In this document: positions 7,853 to 17,311 of the stretch, piece by piece
Numbering within the stretch: position 1 is the first letter of the stretch
Layout: each line of letters opens with the position of its first letter
NCBI GenBank assembly: GCA_015056795.1
Contig: SVFO01000001.1
Span: 174,776-238,775 of the forward strand
Source: Lachnospiraceae bacterium
GTDB taxonomy: Bacteria > Bacillota > Clostridia > Lachnospirales > Lachnospiraceae
Direction of reading: 5' to 3'
Length of the DNA: 64,000 nucleotides
Translations under genes and position numbers: made by a program
The notes under the pieces: generated by a model
Seen by the model: only the letters and a program-made list of their open reading frames with translations
Database searches by the model: none
Told to the model about the DNA's origin: nothing

Positions 7853-9031
7853 TTATTCTACAATGATCAGCTCTTCCGTCTCGAGCGCGGTCTTCACCAG
7901 CTCTTCCATCTTTTCTCCGAGCTTTTCCTCATGTCTGCGAATATATTTAGGATTCGGCTTGGTCACGGGGTGCTTTGCCACAAAGATGGTACAGCAATCC
8001 TCATAGGGCTGGATGGAGGTTTCGTAGGTGCCGATTTTCTCTGCCACGTCAACAATGTCCTGCTTATCAAATCCAATCAGGGGACGATAAATCGGAAGCT
8101 CGCATACCTCATTGATCACGGCCATGGAAGCCAGGGTCTGAGATGCCACCTGTCCAATGCTCTCTCCCGTGATAAGGCCGAGGCATTCCGTATCCAACGC
8201 CAGCTTCTCCGCGAGACGCATCATGTAACGCTTCATGATGATGGTCAGCTCCTCATGAGGACAGGTCTCGTAAATATGAAGCTGAACGTCCGTAAAGTTG
8301 ATCACGTGAAGATAGATGGGACCCGTGTACTGCGCCACGATCTTCGCAAGGTCAACCACCTTCTGCTTTGCACGCTCGCTGGTATAGGGCGGTGCATGGA
8401 AATAAACCGCGTCAATCTTGACGCCTCTCTTTGCAATCATATAGCCCGCAACCGGCGAATCGATGCCGCCAGACAAAAGAAGCATGGCCTTTCCACCCGT
8501 ACCGACGGGCATGCCGCCAGGTCCAGGAATGATTTCAGAATACAGATAAATCTTCTCGCGGATCTCCACGTTCAGCATGATGTCTGGGTTATGAACGTCC
8601 ACCGTCATCTCGGGATACGCATTCAAAAGCACCTCGCCAAGATCCGCATTGATCTCCATGGACTCCTTGGGGTAATCCTTCCGTGCGCGGCGTGCATTCA
8701 CCTTAAAGGTCTTATTCTTGTCGGGATACACCTTGTCGACATAGTCCACGACACGCTCCGCCAGCTTCTCAAAGCCCTCATCCTCAGCGTAAACCACGGG
8801 ACAGATGCCAGAGATTCCAAAGACCTGCTTAAGACACCCTACCGTCTCGTCAAAATCAAATTCGTCTTCCGCCTCCACAAAGATCCTTCCCTGGGTCTTG
8901 TGTACGAAAAACTTGCCCTCACAGCGCTTTAGGGAGACCTTGATCTGATGCACCAAAGCATCCTCAAACAAATGCCTGTTTTTTCCCTTCACGCCAATTT
9001 CCGCGTACTTAATCAAAAAAGCCTTAAACAT
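7853..9031 (-). CDS. thiI: tRNA 4-thiouridine synthase ThiI
   Basis: 392 residues: N-terminal ferredoxin-like and THUMP domains, then a PP-loop ATPase with the signature LLSGGIDSPVAGYM around residue 190. It adenylates U8 of tRNA and inserts sulfur donated by a cysteine desulfurase; the neighbouring desulfurase gene ends 7 bases upstream and is the obvious partner. The protein is of the short form without a C-terminal rhodanese domain, so thiamine-pathway sulfur transfer is not implied. Confidence 0.95.
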   Translation of the reverse strand: MFKAFLIKYAEIGVKGKNRHLFEDALVHQIKVSLKRCEGKFFVHKTQGRIFVEAEDEFDFDETVGCLKQVFGISGICPVVYAEDEGFEKLAERVVDYVDKVYPDKNKTFKVNARRARKDYPKESMEINADLGEVLLNAYPEMTVDVHNPDIMLNVEIREKIYLYSEIIPGPGGMPVGTGGKAMLLLSGGIDSPVAGYMIAKRGVKIDAVYFHAPPYTSERAKQKVVDLAKIVAQYTGPIYLHVINFTDVQLHIYETCPHEELTIIMKRYMMRLAEKLALDTECLGLITGESIGQVASQTLASMAVINEVCELPIYRPLIGFDKQDIVDVAEKIGTYETSIQPYEDCCTIFVAKHPVTKPNPKYIRRHEEKLGEKMEELVKTALETEELIIVE

Positions 9032-9038
9032 TGTAATT

Positions 9039-10211
9039 CTACCTCTTCCTCGTGTACATCCTTAAAACTGGAACAATTTCATTTAACACCGATAAAGTAT
9101 ACTCCAAATCTTCCCTGCTCGTAAAGACCGAAAAGCTAAATCGAATGGTGGAGCCAAGCAGGTCCTGCGGAATTCCCATGGCCTTCAGAGTCGCTGACGG
9201 CTGGGGCTTGCGCGCCGAACATGCACTGCCTGCGGATACGAAAATCCCCTTTTCCTCCAAGGCATGCAACAAAACCTCGCTTCGAACGCCGCGGAAGGAA
9301 ACACTGACGATATGCGGTGCCGTCTCCTCCCCATGAGGCAGTCCAGGAAGTAGCGCATTTACGCGGGTTCCCTCGATCTGACTGACGCCATCAATAAAGA
9401 AGGCCTTGCATTCTTCTAGCTTTCTGAGATCCTCGTCATAATTGTCATACAGCCGCTTCGCCGCCATCGCCATGCCTGCGATTCCTGGGATGTTCTCCGT
9501 ACCGGAACGCAGATTGTTCTGCTGTCCGCCGCCAAACAGAATCGGCCGAAGCCTTACCTTTTCATTGACATATAAAAATCCGATGCCCTTTGGACCATGA
9601 ATCTTATGACCGCTCACGCTCATGAGATCAATGTTCATCTTCTTCGGATAAATCTTCGCCTTGCCAAAGCCCTGCACGGCATCCACGTGAAAGAGGGTGT
9701 TCGGATTCATCCGCTTAATCAGTGCACCAGCCTCCGCAATGGGCTGCTGCGCGCCCACCTCATTGTTGGTGTGCATGATGGAGACCAGGATCGTGTCCAT
9801 GCGCATGCTGCGCTGCAGATCCTCCAGATGGATGCGCCCATAGGCGTCCACGGGGAGATAAGTCACCTGAAAGCCCTGCTCCTCCAAAAAGTGCATGGTC
9901 TGCAGGATGGCAGGATGCTCCACCTGCGTCGTAATCAGATGCCGTCCCTGACGCTGCTTCGCCTGCGCCACGCCGCGAAGGGCCAAATTGTCGGATTCCG
10001 TTCCTCCAGAGGTAAACAAAATCTCCTTCTCATTCACCTTCAGGATCTTCGCCAGCGTCTCCTTTGACCTGCGAAGGATCTGCTCTGCCTCCATCCCCTT
10101 CAAGTGAAGGCTCGAAGGATTGCCATATTGCTGACACATGATCTGCGTCATTTCAGCCGCAACCTCGGGAAAGACCCGTGTCGTAGCCGAATTATCCAAA
10201 TATACTTCCAT
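9039..10211 (-). CDS. Cysteine desulfurase (NifS/IscS class)
   Basis: 390-residue PLP enzyme. It starts MEVYLDNSATTRVFPEV, binds PLP through the lysine of SVSGHKIHGPKG and has the active cysteine in SAGSACSARKPQPS. The set of motifs is that of NifS/IscS class V aminotransferase-fold desulfurases, which pass persulfide to acceptors. Co-transcription with thiI (7-base gap) makes supply of sulfur for tRNA s4U8 the likely main job, as with NifZ-ThiI in Bacillus. Confidence 0.95.
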   Translation of the reverse strand: MEVYLDNSATTRVFPEVAAEMTQIMCQQYGNPSSLHLKGMEAEQILRRSKETLAKILKVNEKEILFTSGGTESDNLALRGVAQAKQRQGRHLITTQVEHPAILQTMHFLEEQGFQVTYLPVDAYGRIHLEDLQRSMRMDTILVSIMHTNNEVGAQQPIAEAGALIKRMNPNTLFHVDAVQGFGKAKIYPKKMNIDLMSVSGHKIHGPKGIGFLYVNEKVRLRPILFGGGQQNNLRSGTENIPGIAGMAMAAKRLYDNYDEDLRKLEECKAFFIDGVSQIEGTRVNALLPGLPHGEETAPHIVSVSFRGVRSEVLLHALEEKGIFVSAGSACSARKPQPSATLKAMGIPQDLLGSTIRFSFSVFTSREDLEYTLSVLNEIVPVLRMYTRKR

Positions 10212-10357
10212 GGGAGTATCTCCTTTTTGTCCCTACTGAAAAATCCGCAAAATATGTCTTTTACATATGCCAGCGGATGATTCTTCTATATCTTACCATA
10301 TGCGAGCGGAAGGCTTATGTGCCAATCCCAAGGACGGTTTTCCATGATTCGCTCGTT

Positions 10358-10425
10358 ATGTACCGTGCCTTATGTGCCGCTCCTTATGTACTGTGCCTTA
10401 TACACTGCTCCTTATCTCCTCATGC
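10358..10425. repeat. Degenerate TTATGTGCC/CTTATGTAC direct repeats
   Basis: Several imperfect copies of a roughly 16-base unit (GTGCCTTATGTGCCGCTCC, then CTTATGTACTGTGCC, then TTATACACTGCTCC) lie in the 234-base gap between the desulfurase and rsmE. No gene or clear regulatory site is visible there. Confidence 0.4.
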
Positions 10426-10445
10426 CTTCTGGAAAAGCATTCGCG

Positions 10446-11192
10446 TCAGGCTTCCAGATGATAGCCAAGCCATGCAAGGATGGCGAGGGGTGCCGTCTCC
10501 GTGCGAAGAATGCGCCTTCCAAGAGTAACGGGTTCGATTCCCGCCTCCTGCGCCGCCTGAACCTCCGACTCATCAAACCCGCCCTCGGGACCAATGAAAA
10601 TTGCGATCGTCTGACCAGGTTGAATGCCTTCAATGAGCTGTCTCGTTTTCTCCATGCCCTCTGCCAGCTCATACGGAATCAGCTTTATGTCCATGTCCTT
10701 TGCCAGCTCCAGTGCCTTCCGAAAGCTGATGGGCTCCTTCACTTCTGGAATAATGCCGCGCTTACTTTGCTTTGCGGCGGCCTCGGAAATCTGCTGCCAT
10801 CTTGCCGTCTTCGCCTTCGCCTTTTTCTCGTCCAGCTTTACCACGGAACGCTTCGTCTCCACGGGAATCACCTGATAAACGCCAAGCTCCACGGATTTTT
10901 GAATGATGAGCTCGAGCTTATCCGCCTTCGGCAGCCCCTGAAACAAGTAAATCTTTGCGGGTAGCTCCTCGCCATCTTCCTTGATAAAACGAAGCTCACA
11001 CTCAACCATGGCATCATGAAACGTCCGAATGGCACAGCGATATTCCTTGCCATCCTGTCCGTTGCTCACGGCAAACTCCTCGCCCACCTTCATCCGCAAC
11101 ACATTCTTGATATGATTTACGTCCGCCCCCGTAATCCAAACCGTCCTATTCCCTATATCAATTTGCGTCGGCTCTACAAAAAACTGATACAC
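10446..11192 (-). CDS. rsmE: 16S rRNA m3U1498 methyltransferase RsmE
   Basis: 248 residues: an N-terminal PUA-like part (MYQFFVEPTQIDIGNRTVWITGADVNHI) and a C-terminal SPOUT methyltransferase with the knot motifs FIGPEGGFDESEVQAAQEAG and LGRRILRTETAPLAIL. It methylates U1498 of 16S rRNA. It follows prmA on the same strand, a common pairing in Firmicutes, but here a long inverted repeat separates the two. Confidence 0.95.
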   Translation of the reverse strand: MYQFFVEPTQIDIGNRTVWITGADVNHIKNVLRMKVGEEFAVSNGQDGKEYRCAIRTFHDAMVECELRFIKEDGEELPAKIYLFQGLPKADKLELIIQKSVELGVYQVIPVETKRSVVKLDEKKAKAKTARWQQISEAAAKQSKRGIIPEVKEPISFRKALELAKDMDIKLIPYELAEGMEKTRQLIEGIQPGQTIAIFIGPEGGFDESEVQAAQEAGIEPVTLGRRILRTETAPLAILAWLGYHLEA

Positions 11193-11297
11193 TTCCTACT
11201 CCTTTTATCTCCTCAACAATTACGCTAAGTCCATTGAAAAATCAAACCCTCTCCCTAGGCAAGAAAAACAGTATTGCTACTTTTTGCCTGTCCAAGT

Positions 11298-11372
11298 ACT
11301 CGAGGGGAAGGTTTGGATGATCTTTCTGGGTCTAAAGTCTACCAGAAAGACCATCCAAACCTAGCCCCGAGT
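11298..11372 (-). terminator. Long stem-loop between prmA and rsmE
   Basis: AGGTTTGGATGATCTTTCTGG (11309-11329) pairs with 11342-11362 with one mismatch, and the flanks ACTCG-GGG / CCCCGAGT extend the stem. The loop is 12 bases. No T-run follows on either strand, so it may be a transcript processing or stability element and not a simple terminator. Confidence 0.6.
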
Positions 11373-11383
11373 TCTTCACAAAA

Positions 11384-12370
11384 TTACCGTTTTCTTGCCG
11401 TCACGCTCACCCATTCTCCCTGGTACGTCACTTCCAGCACTTCCATGCCTGCTGCCTTCACGGCCTCAATGACCGTCTGCTCCTTGTCATCGATGATGCC
11501 AGAGGTAATATAGATTCCGCCGGGCTTTAGCTGATTGAGAATGACGGGTGTCAGCGGAACAAGTACGTCCGCAAGGATGTTTGCGACAACAATGTCATAT
11601 TTCTCGTAACCAACCTCGTCCTGCACTTCCTTCTCGGTAATAATGTTTCCGATCATCATGGTAAACTGTTCTGGTTTGATCCCGTTATTTGCGCAGTTGT
11701 CCTCCACGGCAGGCACGGCGCAGGGATCCAAGTCGGTTCCAACGACATGCTTCGCACCGAACATCAAGGACAAAATGCCAAGGATACCGCTTCCCGTACC
11801 CACGTCGAGAAGCTCCGTCTCGGGCGTGATGAACTTGCGCAGCTGCCTGATGCAGAGCTGCGTTGTCTCGTGCATGCCCGTTCCAAAGGCCGTGCCGGGA
11901 TCAATGTGCAGCACCATGCGCTCGCCATCCTCCGGCTTGATCTTTTCCCAGGAAGGAATGACAAGAATGTCATCTATGTAGAATTGATGGAAGTATTGCT
12001 TCCAGTTGTTAATCCAATCAATGTCCTCAGTTTCGTCAACGGTGATGGTTCCCTCGCCAATCTCGCAAAACATGCGCAGATCCTCAAGCTCACGCTCCAC
12101 GTCCTCTAAAATAGATTCTCTCGTGCGCTCCTCACCCTGCACCAAAAGCGTTCCATCCTCCTGTTCCTCCACAAAGAAGCTTAAGTACGCCACGCCGTCA
12201 TCCGCAGGTCCCTCCGGCAGGATGTCCACAAACATCTGCTCCTTCTCTAAGGGGGTCAGCGGGATCTTGTCCTCAATCTGTGCGCCCTCGAGCCCAATGT
12301 CATAGAGCGTGCTGATAATGATGTCCTCCGCGTCGGTCACCGTCTTTATCTTGAATTTCGTCCATTTCAT
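11384..12370 (-). CDS. prmA: Ribosomal protein L11 methyltransferase PrmA
   Basis: 328 residues. SAM-binding motif LLDVGTGSGILGILSLMFGAKHVVGTDLDP, a preceding DPGTAFGTGMHETTQLC strand typical of PrmA, and the catalytic-loop region DIVVANILADVLVPL. The N-terminal substrate-recognition domain is present. It trimethylates ribosomal protein L11. Its start faces a divergent lipoprotein gene across a 180-base promoter region. Confidence 0.95.
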   Translation of the reverse strand: MKWTKFKIKTVTDAEDIIISTLYDIGLEGAQIEDKIPLTPLEKEQMFVDILPEGPADDGVAYLSFFVEEQEDGTLLVQGEERTRESILEDVERELEDLRMFCEIGEGTITVDETEDIDWINNWKQYFHQFYIDDILVIPSWEKIKPEDGERMVLHIDPGTAFGTGMHETTQLCIRQLRKFITPETELLDVGTGSGILGILSLMFGAKHVVGTDLDPCAVPAVEDNCANNGIKPEQFTMMIGNIITEKEVQDEVGYEKYDIVVANILADVLVPLTPVILNQLKPGGIYITSGIIDDKEQTVIEAVKAAGMEVLEVTYQGEWVSVTARKR

Positions 12371-12488
12371 AAAAATGTCCTCCGATCATTTTCTAAGCAT
12401 TCCCTGTTTTTTCATTGCATAGTTAATAGAATTATATACGCAAACCTTCGTTACGTCAAAATAAAAAGACAAAATGTTGCTTCGGAGG

Positions 12489-12517
12489 TTGCGCTGACGG
12501 CCCCTCGGAATTATAAT
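12489..12517 (+). promoter_or_regulatory. Probable promoter of the lipoprotein/J-domain pair
   Basis: TATAAT at 12512-12517 with TTGCGC 17 bases upstream, 30 bases before the AAAGGAG ribosome site of the lipoprotein gene. The -35 box is weak. Confidence 0.5.
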
Positions 12518-12550
12518 AAAAAGGAAGTCATTTTTCAAAGGAGAATCCCC

Positions 12551-13465
12551 ATGAAGAGAATACGGAGACTGTTACTGCTAACGCTTCCCTTGCTTCTTTT
12601 GCTGGCTTCCTGTGGAAACCGAGGGAAACTAAATGAGGGCGATTGCGCGGGAACCATAACCCTGCAGGGCCTTCCGAAGGAGTTTTCCCTGCTGGAGGAA
12701 AATCTGCAAAAGGAATTCGAGGTCAGGGTTACGCTTCAAAATATGACGACGGATAAGGATTACGTGGCTGTCCTGAACCAGAAAAACGAATTCAAGCAGG
12801 GCGTATCCCTCCATCCCGGAACCTATCGGGTTTCCGCATATGCTTCCATAACGAGCCTTACCCATCTGCACGTCAAGACGACTACGGATACGGTCACCTT
12901 TGAGCGTGACAAGGAGGCTTCCGTCATCATCGTGCCGGAGAACGTCGACGAATTCACCGCGCATTGGATGGAGTCCCACCCGCAGGCCGAGATCCTGTCG
13001 GCTGACAAGTTCTCCCGTCTCGTGCAGGTGAACCGCAAGGTCATGCCCATCAAGGACGTGGTCACGGAGCTCAATCTCTCCGACATGGATAAGATGCTGG
13101 CGGGATATCAGAAAACCACTCTGACGGACAATGAGCGCGGCGTCTCCATCGTATTGCAAAATAAAATGTCCTCGGATCAGCCTCTCTCGAAATGTGAGGT
13201 CGTAAGTCTTTCCGTGACAAGCAACACGGTGATCTTTCCTGACGGCGTTTCGCTGGGCTCCTCGCCCGCCAAGGTCTGCCATAAGCAGACTGGCCTGTAC
13301 GGACAGCCGACCAGATTTGAGGGCTTCTTCTTATACGGCTGGGATCTGGACAAAACCAAGGCCATTTACCTGGATCCCATCAGCGGTGACCGCATTACCA
13401 TAACATTCCTGGCAGACGGCTCAAGCATCTCGGAAATCACCTACGAGATGGAAGTATTCGAATAG
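12551..13465 (+). CDS. Secreted lipoprotein of unknown function
   Basis: 304 residues with a lipoprotein signal peptide (MKRIRRLLLLTLPLLLLLASCGN; lipobox LASC, Cys at about 21). The mature part reads as two beta-rich regions: one like an Ig/carboxypeptidase-regulatory sandwich (SLHPGTYRVSAYASITSLTHLHVKTTTDTVTF) and a C-terminal region ending TFLADGSSISEITYEMEV. No family is recognised. It is followed after 16 bases by the membrane J-domain protein and probably works with it at the membrane. Confidence 0.7.
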   Translation: MKRIRRLLLLTLPLLLLLASCGNRGKLNEGDCAGTITLQGLPKEFSLLEENLQKEFEVRVTLQNMTTDKDYVAVLNQKNEFKQGVSLHPGTYRVSAYASITSLTHLHVKTTTDTVTFERDKEASVIIVPENVDEFTAHWMESHPQAEILSADKFSRLVQVNRKVMPIKDVVTELNLSDMDKMLAGYQKTTLTDNERGVSIVLQNKMSSDQPLSKCEVVSLSVTSNTVIFPDGVSLGSSPAKVCHKQTGLYGQPTRFEGFFLYGWDLDKTKAIYLDPISGDRITITFLADGSSISEITYEMEVFE

Positions 13466-13481
13466 AGGGGAGGGAGATATC

Positions 13482-14762
13482 ATGCAGAAAGCACTCAAAA
13501 TCATAAAAATCGATCTGTTGTCCCTGCTGGCGATTCCCCTGCTGCTCCTTGCGACCTTCTTCAAGCTTCTGGCGAAGGCGTTCGAAAAGATTACCATTTT
13601 CCTTGGGCTTGCCCTTGTCGCCACCGTCATCATCGTGTTGCTGAGCACGGCAACGACGCCCAAGAACATTGGCGAGCTTATCATCGGCTTCCTTTTGATC
13701 TCGGTATGCATCGGCATTGTCATGTTCTTTGTCGGATGGGGCTTTGCCCTGATCTCAGGGCTCGCAATCGCAGCTTGGAACATCATTATTTCCCTGTTTG
13801 ACACTCTCTACGAGCTGACCTATAACTGGTATCTTTCCCTGTTTACCTTGTGCGAGGCGGACTACAAAATCCTGTCACTCAACGGGAAAAAGGTCCCCAA
13901 TGCGTTTGCCTGTATTTTTTACACAATCCTAAAGGGACTGAGCTGGCTGATCACGACGATCGTTTCTCTCTCCTACGTGATCGCAGGCGTATTTAGCGCG
14001 GGACTTATTCTGCTCACGCTGCTTGACCTGAACAAAAACGTAAAAGACGCCTTCGGACTGAACGTTTTCCAATACATGTCCATGAGTCCCCTGCACTCCG
14101 TCATTTTCGGCATTCTGATTTATCTTATCATGATCGGCGTCATTATCGTCGGCGTCATGGCACTGGCATCAGAATGGTATGAATGGGGGCAGGAGCTGAA
14201 AATGACGGGACAGGAGATTTCCAATGAAATCACGGATCTCGTAAAGAGCGAGCTAAAGATGGCCACCGGTTCCTCCGAGGAGGTGGCGCAGAATCTCACC
14301 TATCTGCAAAAGCTGGAGGAGCATCTGGGCGGTCTGGAGGCCTTAGGGCAGGAGGTCACCGGTATTCTGGAGCAAAAGGACAGCCCCCTGCTTCGAAGCT
14401 ATTGGGGCATTTACATGCGAAATTTAGATCCGCTGGTGGAGGAATGCTCTGCGAAAAAGAGCATGGACGTCGGCCGCTTCAAGCAGCTCATTCCTCAGAT
14501 TCAGCTTCTTGACAAGCAGCGCGATGACATACAAAAGCTTGCTGACAAATTAAAGGCAGAGCTTCTAAATCCTACGGGGACTTCCATCTTCTTTGCGGGA
14601 TGCAATACATTGGATAAGCTTGACAAGCGATACAAGGCGCTATGCAAGACCTATCATCCCGACATGGCTGAGGGCGATACGGAGACCTTCCAGAAAATGC
14701 AGGCGGAATATAAGGTCCTGAGAGCAAGCATGGCACCTCAGGGAAATTCACAGACGAAATAG
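13482..14762 (+). CDS. Multi-pass membrane protein with C-terminal J domain
   Basis: 426 residues. About five or six hydrophobic segments lie in the first 230 residues, then a cytoplasmic coiled-coil-like helical region, then a short C-terminal J domain with the diagnostic HPD tripeptide (YKALCKTYHPDMAEGDTETFQKMQAEYKVL). The HPD loop is what stimulates DnaK-type ATPases, so the protein may recruit DnaK to the membrane. The J domain is at the C-terminus, unlike DnaJ. Gene pair with the upstream lipoprotein; a strong terminator follows. Confidence 0.75.
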   Translation: MQKALKIIKIDLLSLLAIPLLLLATFFKLLAKAFEKITIFLGLALVATVIIVLLSTATTPKNIGELIIGFLLISVCIGIVMFFVGWGFALISGLAIAAWNIIISLFDTLYELTYNWYLSLFTLCEADYKILSLNGKKVPNAFACIFYTILKGLSWLITTIVSLSYVIAGVFSAGLILLTLLDLNKNVKDAFGLNVFQYMSMSPLHSVIFGILIYLIMIGVIIVGVMALASEWYEWGQELKMTGQEISNEITDLVKSELKMATGSSEEVAQNLTYLQKLEEHLGGLEALGQEVTGILEQKDSPLLRSYWGIYMRNLDPLVEECSAKKSMDVGRFKQLIPQIQLLDKQRDDIQKLADKLKAELLNPTGTSIFFAGCNTLDKLDKRYKALCKTYHPDMAEGDTETFQKMQAEYKVLRASMAPQGNSQTK

Positions 14763-14771
14763 CTGAGTTAT

Positions 14772-14805
14772 AAAAGGACGCATGACCATCATCATGCGTC
14801 CTTTT
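14772..14805. terminator. Bidirectional terminator
   Basis: Stem AAAAGGACGCATGA/TCATGCGTCCTTTT with a 6-base loop, between the convergent J-domain and leucine-rich-repeat genes. Confidence 0.9.
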
Positions 14806-14821
14806 CAATGATGTTACTACG

Positions 14822-14849
14822 CGAGGGGAGAGGGAACAGTCCCCTCGCG
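14822..14849 (-). terminator. Stem-loop after the leucine-rich-repeat gene
   Basis: GCGAGGGGA/TCCCCTCGC stem just downstream of the stop of the minus-strand gene. Confidence 0.6.
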
Positions 14850-14857
14850 TTCTGTCG

Positions 14858-17278
14858 CTATTTTGTAAGGATCTTCGTTGTTTTATCATAAACTAATCTG
14901 ACATCAGCATTCTCGCCCTCCAAGACATGATATTGAAACTCATTTCCTAAGCTGGTCGGCGTGCTATTTAAAACCAAGTTTTTCAGATACTCATTCGCCC
15001 GAAGATCTAGCTGGTCTATTGGGTTTCCACTGCAAATCAAGGTTGTTAGTGCCGTATTCTTACTGATGTCAAGTTTTTTTAGATGATTACTGCTACAATC
15101 AAGACTTCGCAGTGCAAAGTTATTGCTGACTTCCAATTCACTGAGATTACAAGCCCAGCAATCAATATAGACCAAATCTTTATTATGACTAATATCTAAT
15201 TCTTGCAATGCGTAAGCCTCGCCAACATCCAGCCTTTGAAGTGCCGTATTTTTACTGACATCCAACTTCTTTAATTTTTCACAAAAATGGCACTCCAACC
15301 ATATAAGATCAGGATTATTGCGAAGATCCAGTTCCTCTATGCTGCTGCCCGTGCACTGCAAACCCTTTAGTTTCACCAGGTACTCGATTCCCTTTAGTGA
15401 TGTACAAGTTGCAATCTGCTCATAAGGCATGCTTTCGTCGTCCCAGCCAAAATCAATCCATATTGCATCGTCGATCTCTTTCTTCTCAAGCTTTGCATTT
15501 CCATTTATGTCAAAATTATCCAAGACGTATTGTCGGAAAAAAGCATCTGGAAAATGCTCTTCATCTACGGGCACATCACTTTTTCCACCAGAACCCGAAC
15601 CGCTTCCACCGAGACCCGAACCGCTTCCGCCAGATCCACCATGGCTGCTTCCAGGCCCCTGCGTCGCTACCGGTTCTTCCTCATAGGTGCACTTAAGGAC
15701 TTGCTTCAAAGGACCACCATTTTTCGTTTCAAAATGTAATTGTAAATGAATGGGGGCATTCTCCGCCGTGATCAGCTCCCATTCCGCGCTCACGTTGCCT
15801 CCCAAGAAAAGATCCGCAGCCTGCTTAAGCAGAACATTCGCCTCGTCATCTCCGAAAATGCTTAACGTAAGAATGGGAAATGACGCAGATACATCAAAGC
15901 AGGTCTGCTTTGGGTGCAGTGTAGTTTTGCATTCAAATTCCGCGCCTCCCTCCAATTCCGCATCAATCACATCAAAAGACAACACATTTAAGATTGGTTC
16001 CACGCCAAGCAGTATGTCCCCTTTACAATCAACCTCAATGGAAGGCTGCGGGAATGCCGGAATGTCATTGTATTTTCTGATTCCCTTTCCTTTTTCGTAA
16101 CAGATGCCGTACTTTGCAGGAAATTCAAACTGCACGGAAATGCTTCCTTCAGCAGAAACACACAGGTAAATTTCCAGTGTTGCGCCAAGCCAGCCTCCAA
16201 GAGGAATCTCAACATTTAAGAGTTTGCATTTTAAGTCATCCTTCTTCGCCTCAATGCCTACCGTTCCTTTGATCGTAATGTCATCAGATACGGAAAAATC
16301 CACAAGCTTCAGGCCTTTCAAAGGGGAATAATCAACCTGTGCAAGGAATTTTAATTCTTTGACTTCAAGATCTGCATCTATGTTTCCTAAGCTTTTTAAC
16401 CCTGGAACATCTTTTTTATATGTAATTCCTGTGTCATTATTAGTAAACTCAATCACATGTTCATTTTTGTCACTTTTTACGTGAATTTTAAAGCCCTTAC
16501 TGGAAATCCCTGCTGAGCCATTCAAAACATTCTTGACAACGCAATCTGTTTTTTCTAAACTGCTTATTTGCCAACCGTCCAACTCCAGCGAACGCATGAC
16601 ATCATCCGCTGTAACATCGACTTTTTCAGAAATCACCAGGGATTCAAAGACCTCCTCCAATTTGGCTTCTTCGCAGATAGGTTCTCCCTTGGCATCAAAG
16701 CCCGTTACCTTCCTCGCCTGTCGAAATCTGGAATTCTCCACCTGCATGATGATCATGTCTCCCTCAGACAGAGGTGTTTCGTAAGATTGTCCCTCCACCC
16801 TGACGCCATCCTTCAAGTTCACCTTCTCATAGCCATCTACCCAAAATTCCGTATCATACAACTGCCTTTGTAACGCGATCAGCGCCTGACATTCCTCTCT
16901 CGTCAGCTTCTTTTTAAGCTGGCTTTTTTCTACAAGCCCCTGCTGCAACGCAACTTCAAGCAGCTTTTCCTCCGTGACGAACTCCTCCGTATCCAGATAA
17001 ATCTGCATTTTCGATTGTCCAAGCATCCTCATGGCCGAAACGGCTGCATATTTTCCCTCCACTGCATCTTCGGGGCGGTATTTCTTCTCATCCTTACCAA
17101 AGATCTCCGTACTACCCTGCTGTGTGATCCCAAAAGCGTCCGAAAGCATCTCCTCCCATTCTGCCTTTGTGATGTAATTTCCCTGCAGGTTTTTTGAGGT
17201 TTTCCAATGCCATGCCACCAAAACAACCGTCACTAGAACCGTCGCCAAGGCAGCAACAAATATGACCTTCTTTTTCAT
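14858..17278 (-). CDS. Membrane-anchored leucine-rich-repeat protein
   Basis: 806 residues. One N-terminal membrane anchor (residues 4-23), a long beta-rich extracellular region, a Gly/Ser-only linker around residues 550-575, then a calcium-loop-like segment (FRQYVLDNFDINGNAKLEKKEID, residues like an EF-hand D-x-N-x-N) and a C-terminal run of about seven leucine-rich repeats of the form LxxLDVSKNTALQxLDV. It lies 33 bases downstream of the split Sel1 gene and was probably in one operon with it, so the element insertion should have cut it off from its original promoter. Likely a cell-surface binding protein. Confidence 0.8.
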   Translation of the reverse strand: MKKKVIFVAALATVLVTVVLVAWHWKTSKNLQGNYITKAEWEEMLSDAFGITQQGSTEIFGKDEKKYRPEDAVEGKYAAVSAMRMLGQSKMQIYLDTEEFVTEEKLLEVALQQGLVEKSQLKKKLTREECQALIALQRQLYDTEFWVDGYEKVNLKDGVRVEGQSYETPLSEGDMIIMQVENSRFRQARKVTGFDAKGEPICEEAKLEEVFESLVISEKVDVTADDVMRSLELDGWQISSLEKTDCVVKNVLNGSAGISSKGFKIHVKSDKNEHVIEFTNNDTGITYKKDVPGLKSLGNIDADLEVKELKFLAQVDYSPLKGLKLVDFSVSDDITIKGTVGIEAKKDDLKCKLLNVEIPLGGWLGATLEIYLCVSAEGSISVQFEFPAKYGICYEKGKGIRKYNDIPAFPQPSIEVDCKGDILLGVEPILNVLSFDVIDAELEGGAEFECKTTLHPKQTCFDVSASFPILTLSIFGDDEANVLLKQAADLFLGGNVSAEWELITAENAPIHLQLHFETKNGGPLKQVLKCTYEEEPVATQGPGSSHGGSGGSGSGLGGSGSGSGGKSDVPVDEEHFPDAFFRQYVLDNFDINGNAKLEKKEIDDAIWIDFGWDDESMPYEQIATCTSLKGIEYLVKLKGLQCTGSSIEELDLRNNPDLIWLECHFCEKLKKLDVSKNTALQRLDVGEAYALQELDISHNKDLVYIDCWACNLSELEVSNNFALRSLDCSSNHLKKLDISKNTALTTLICSGNPIDQLDLRANEYLKNLVLNSTPTSLGNEFQYHVLEGENADVRLVYDKTTKILTK

Positions 17279-17311
17279 TCGTTTCTCCCGACCCTTCTTA
17301 CAAAAGCTAAA

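Noticed and set aside
7670..8932. 420-codon frame opposite thiI
   Set aside because: Shadow of thiI; the first part runs through the HPr terminator.
14858..17278. Sortase-anchored protein
   Set aside because: No LPxTG and no C-terminal membrane segment; the only anchor is N-terminal.
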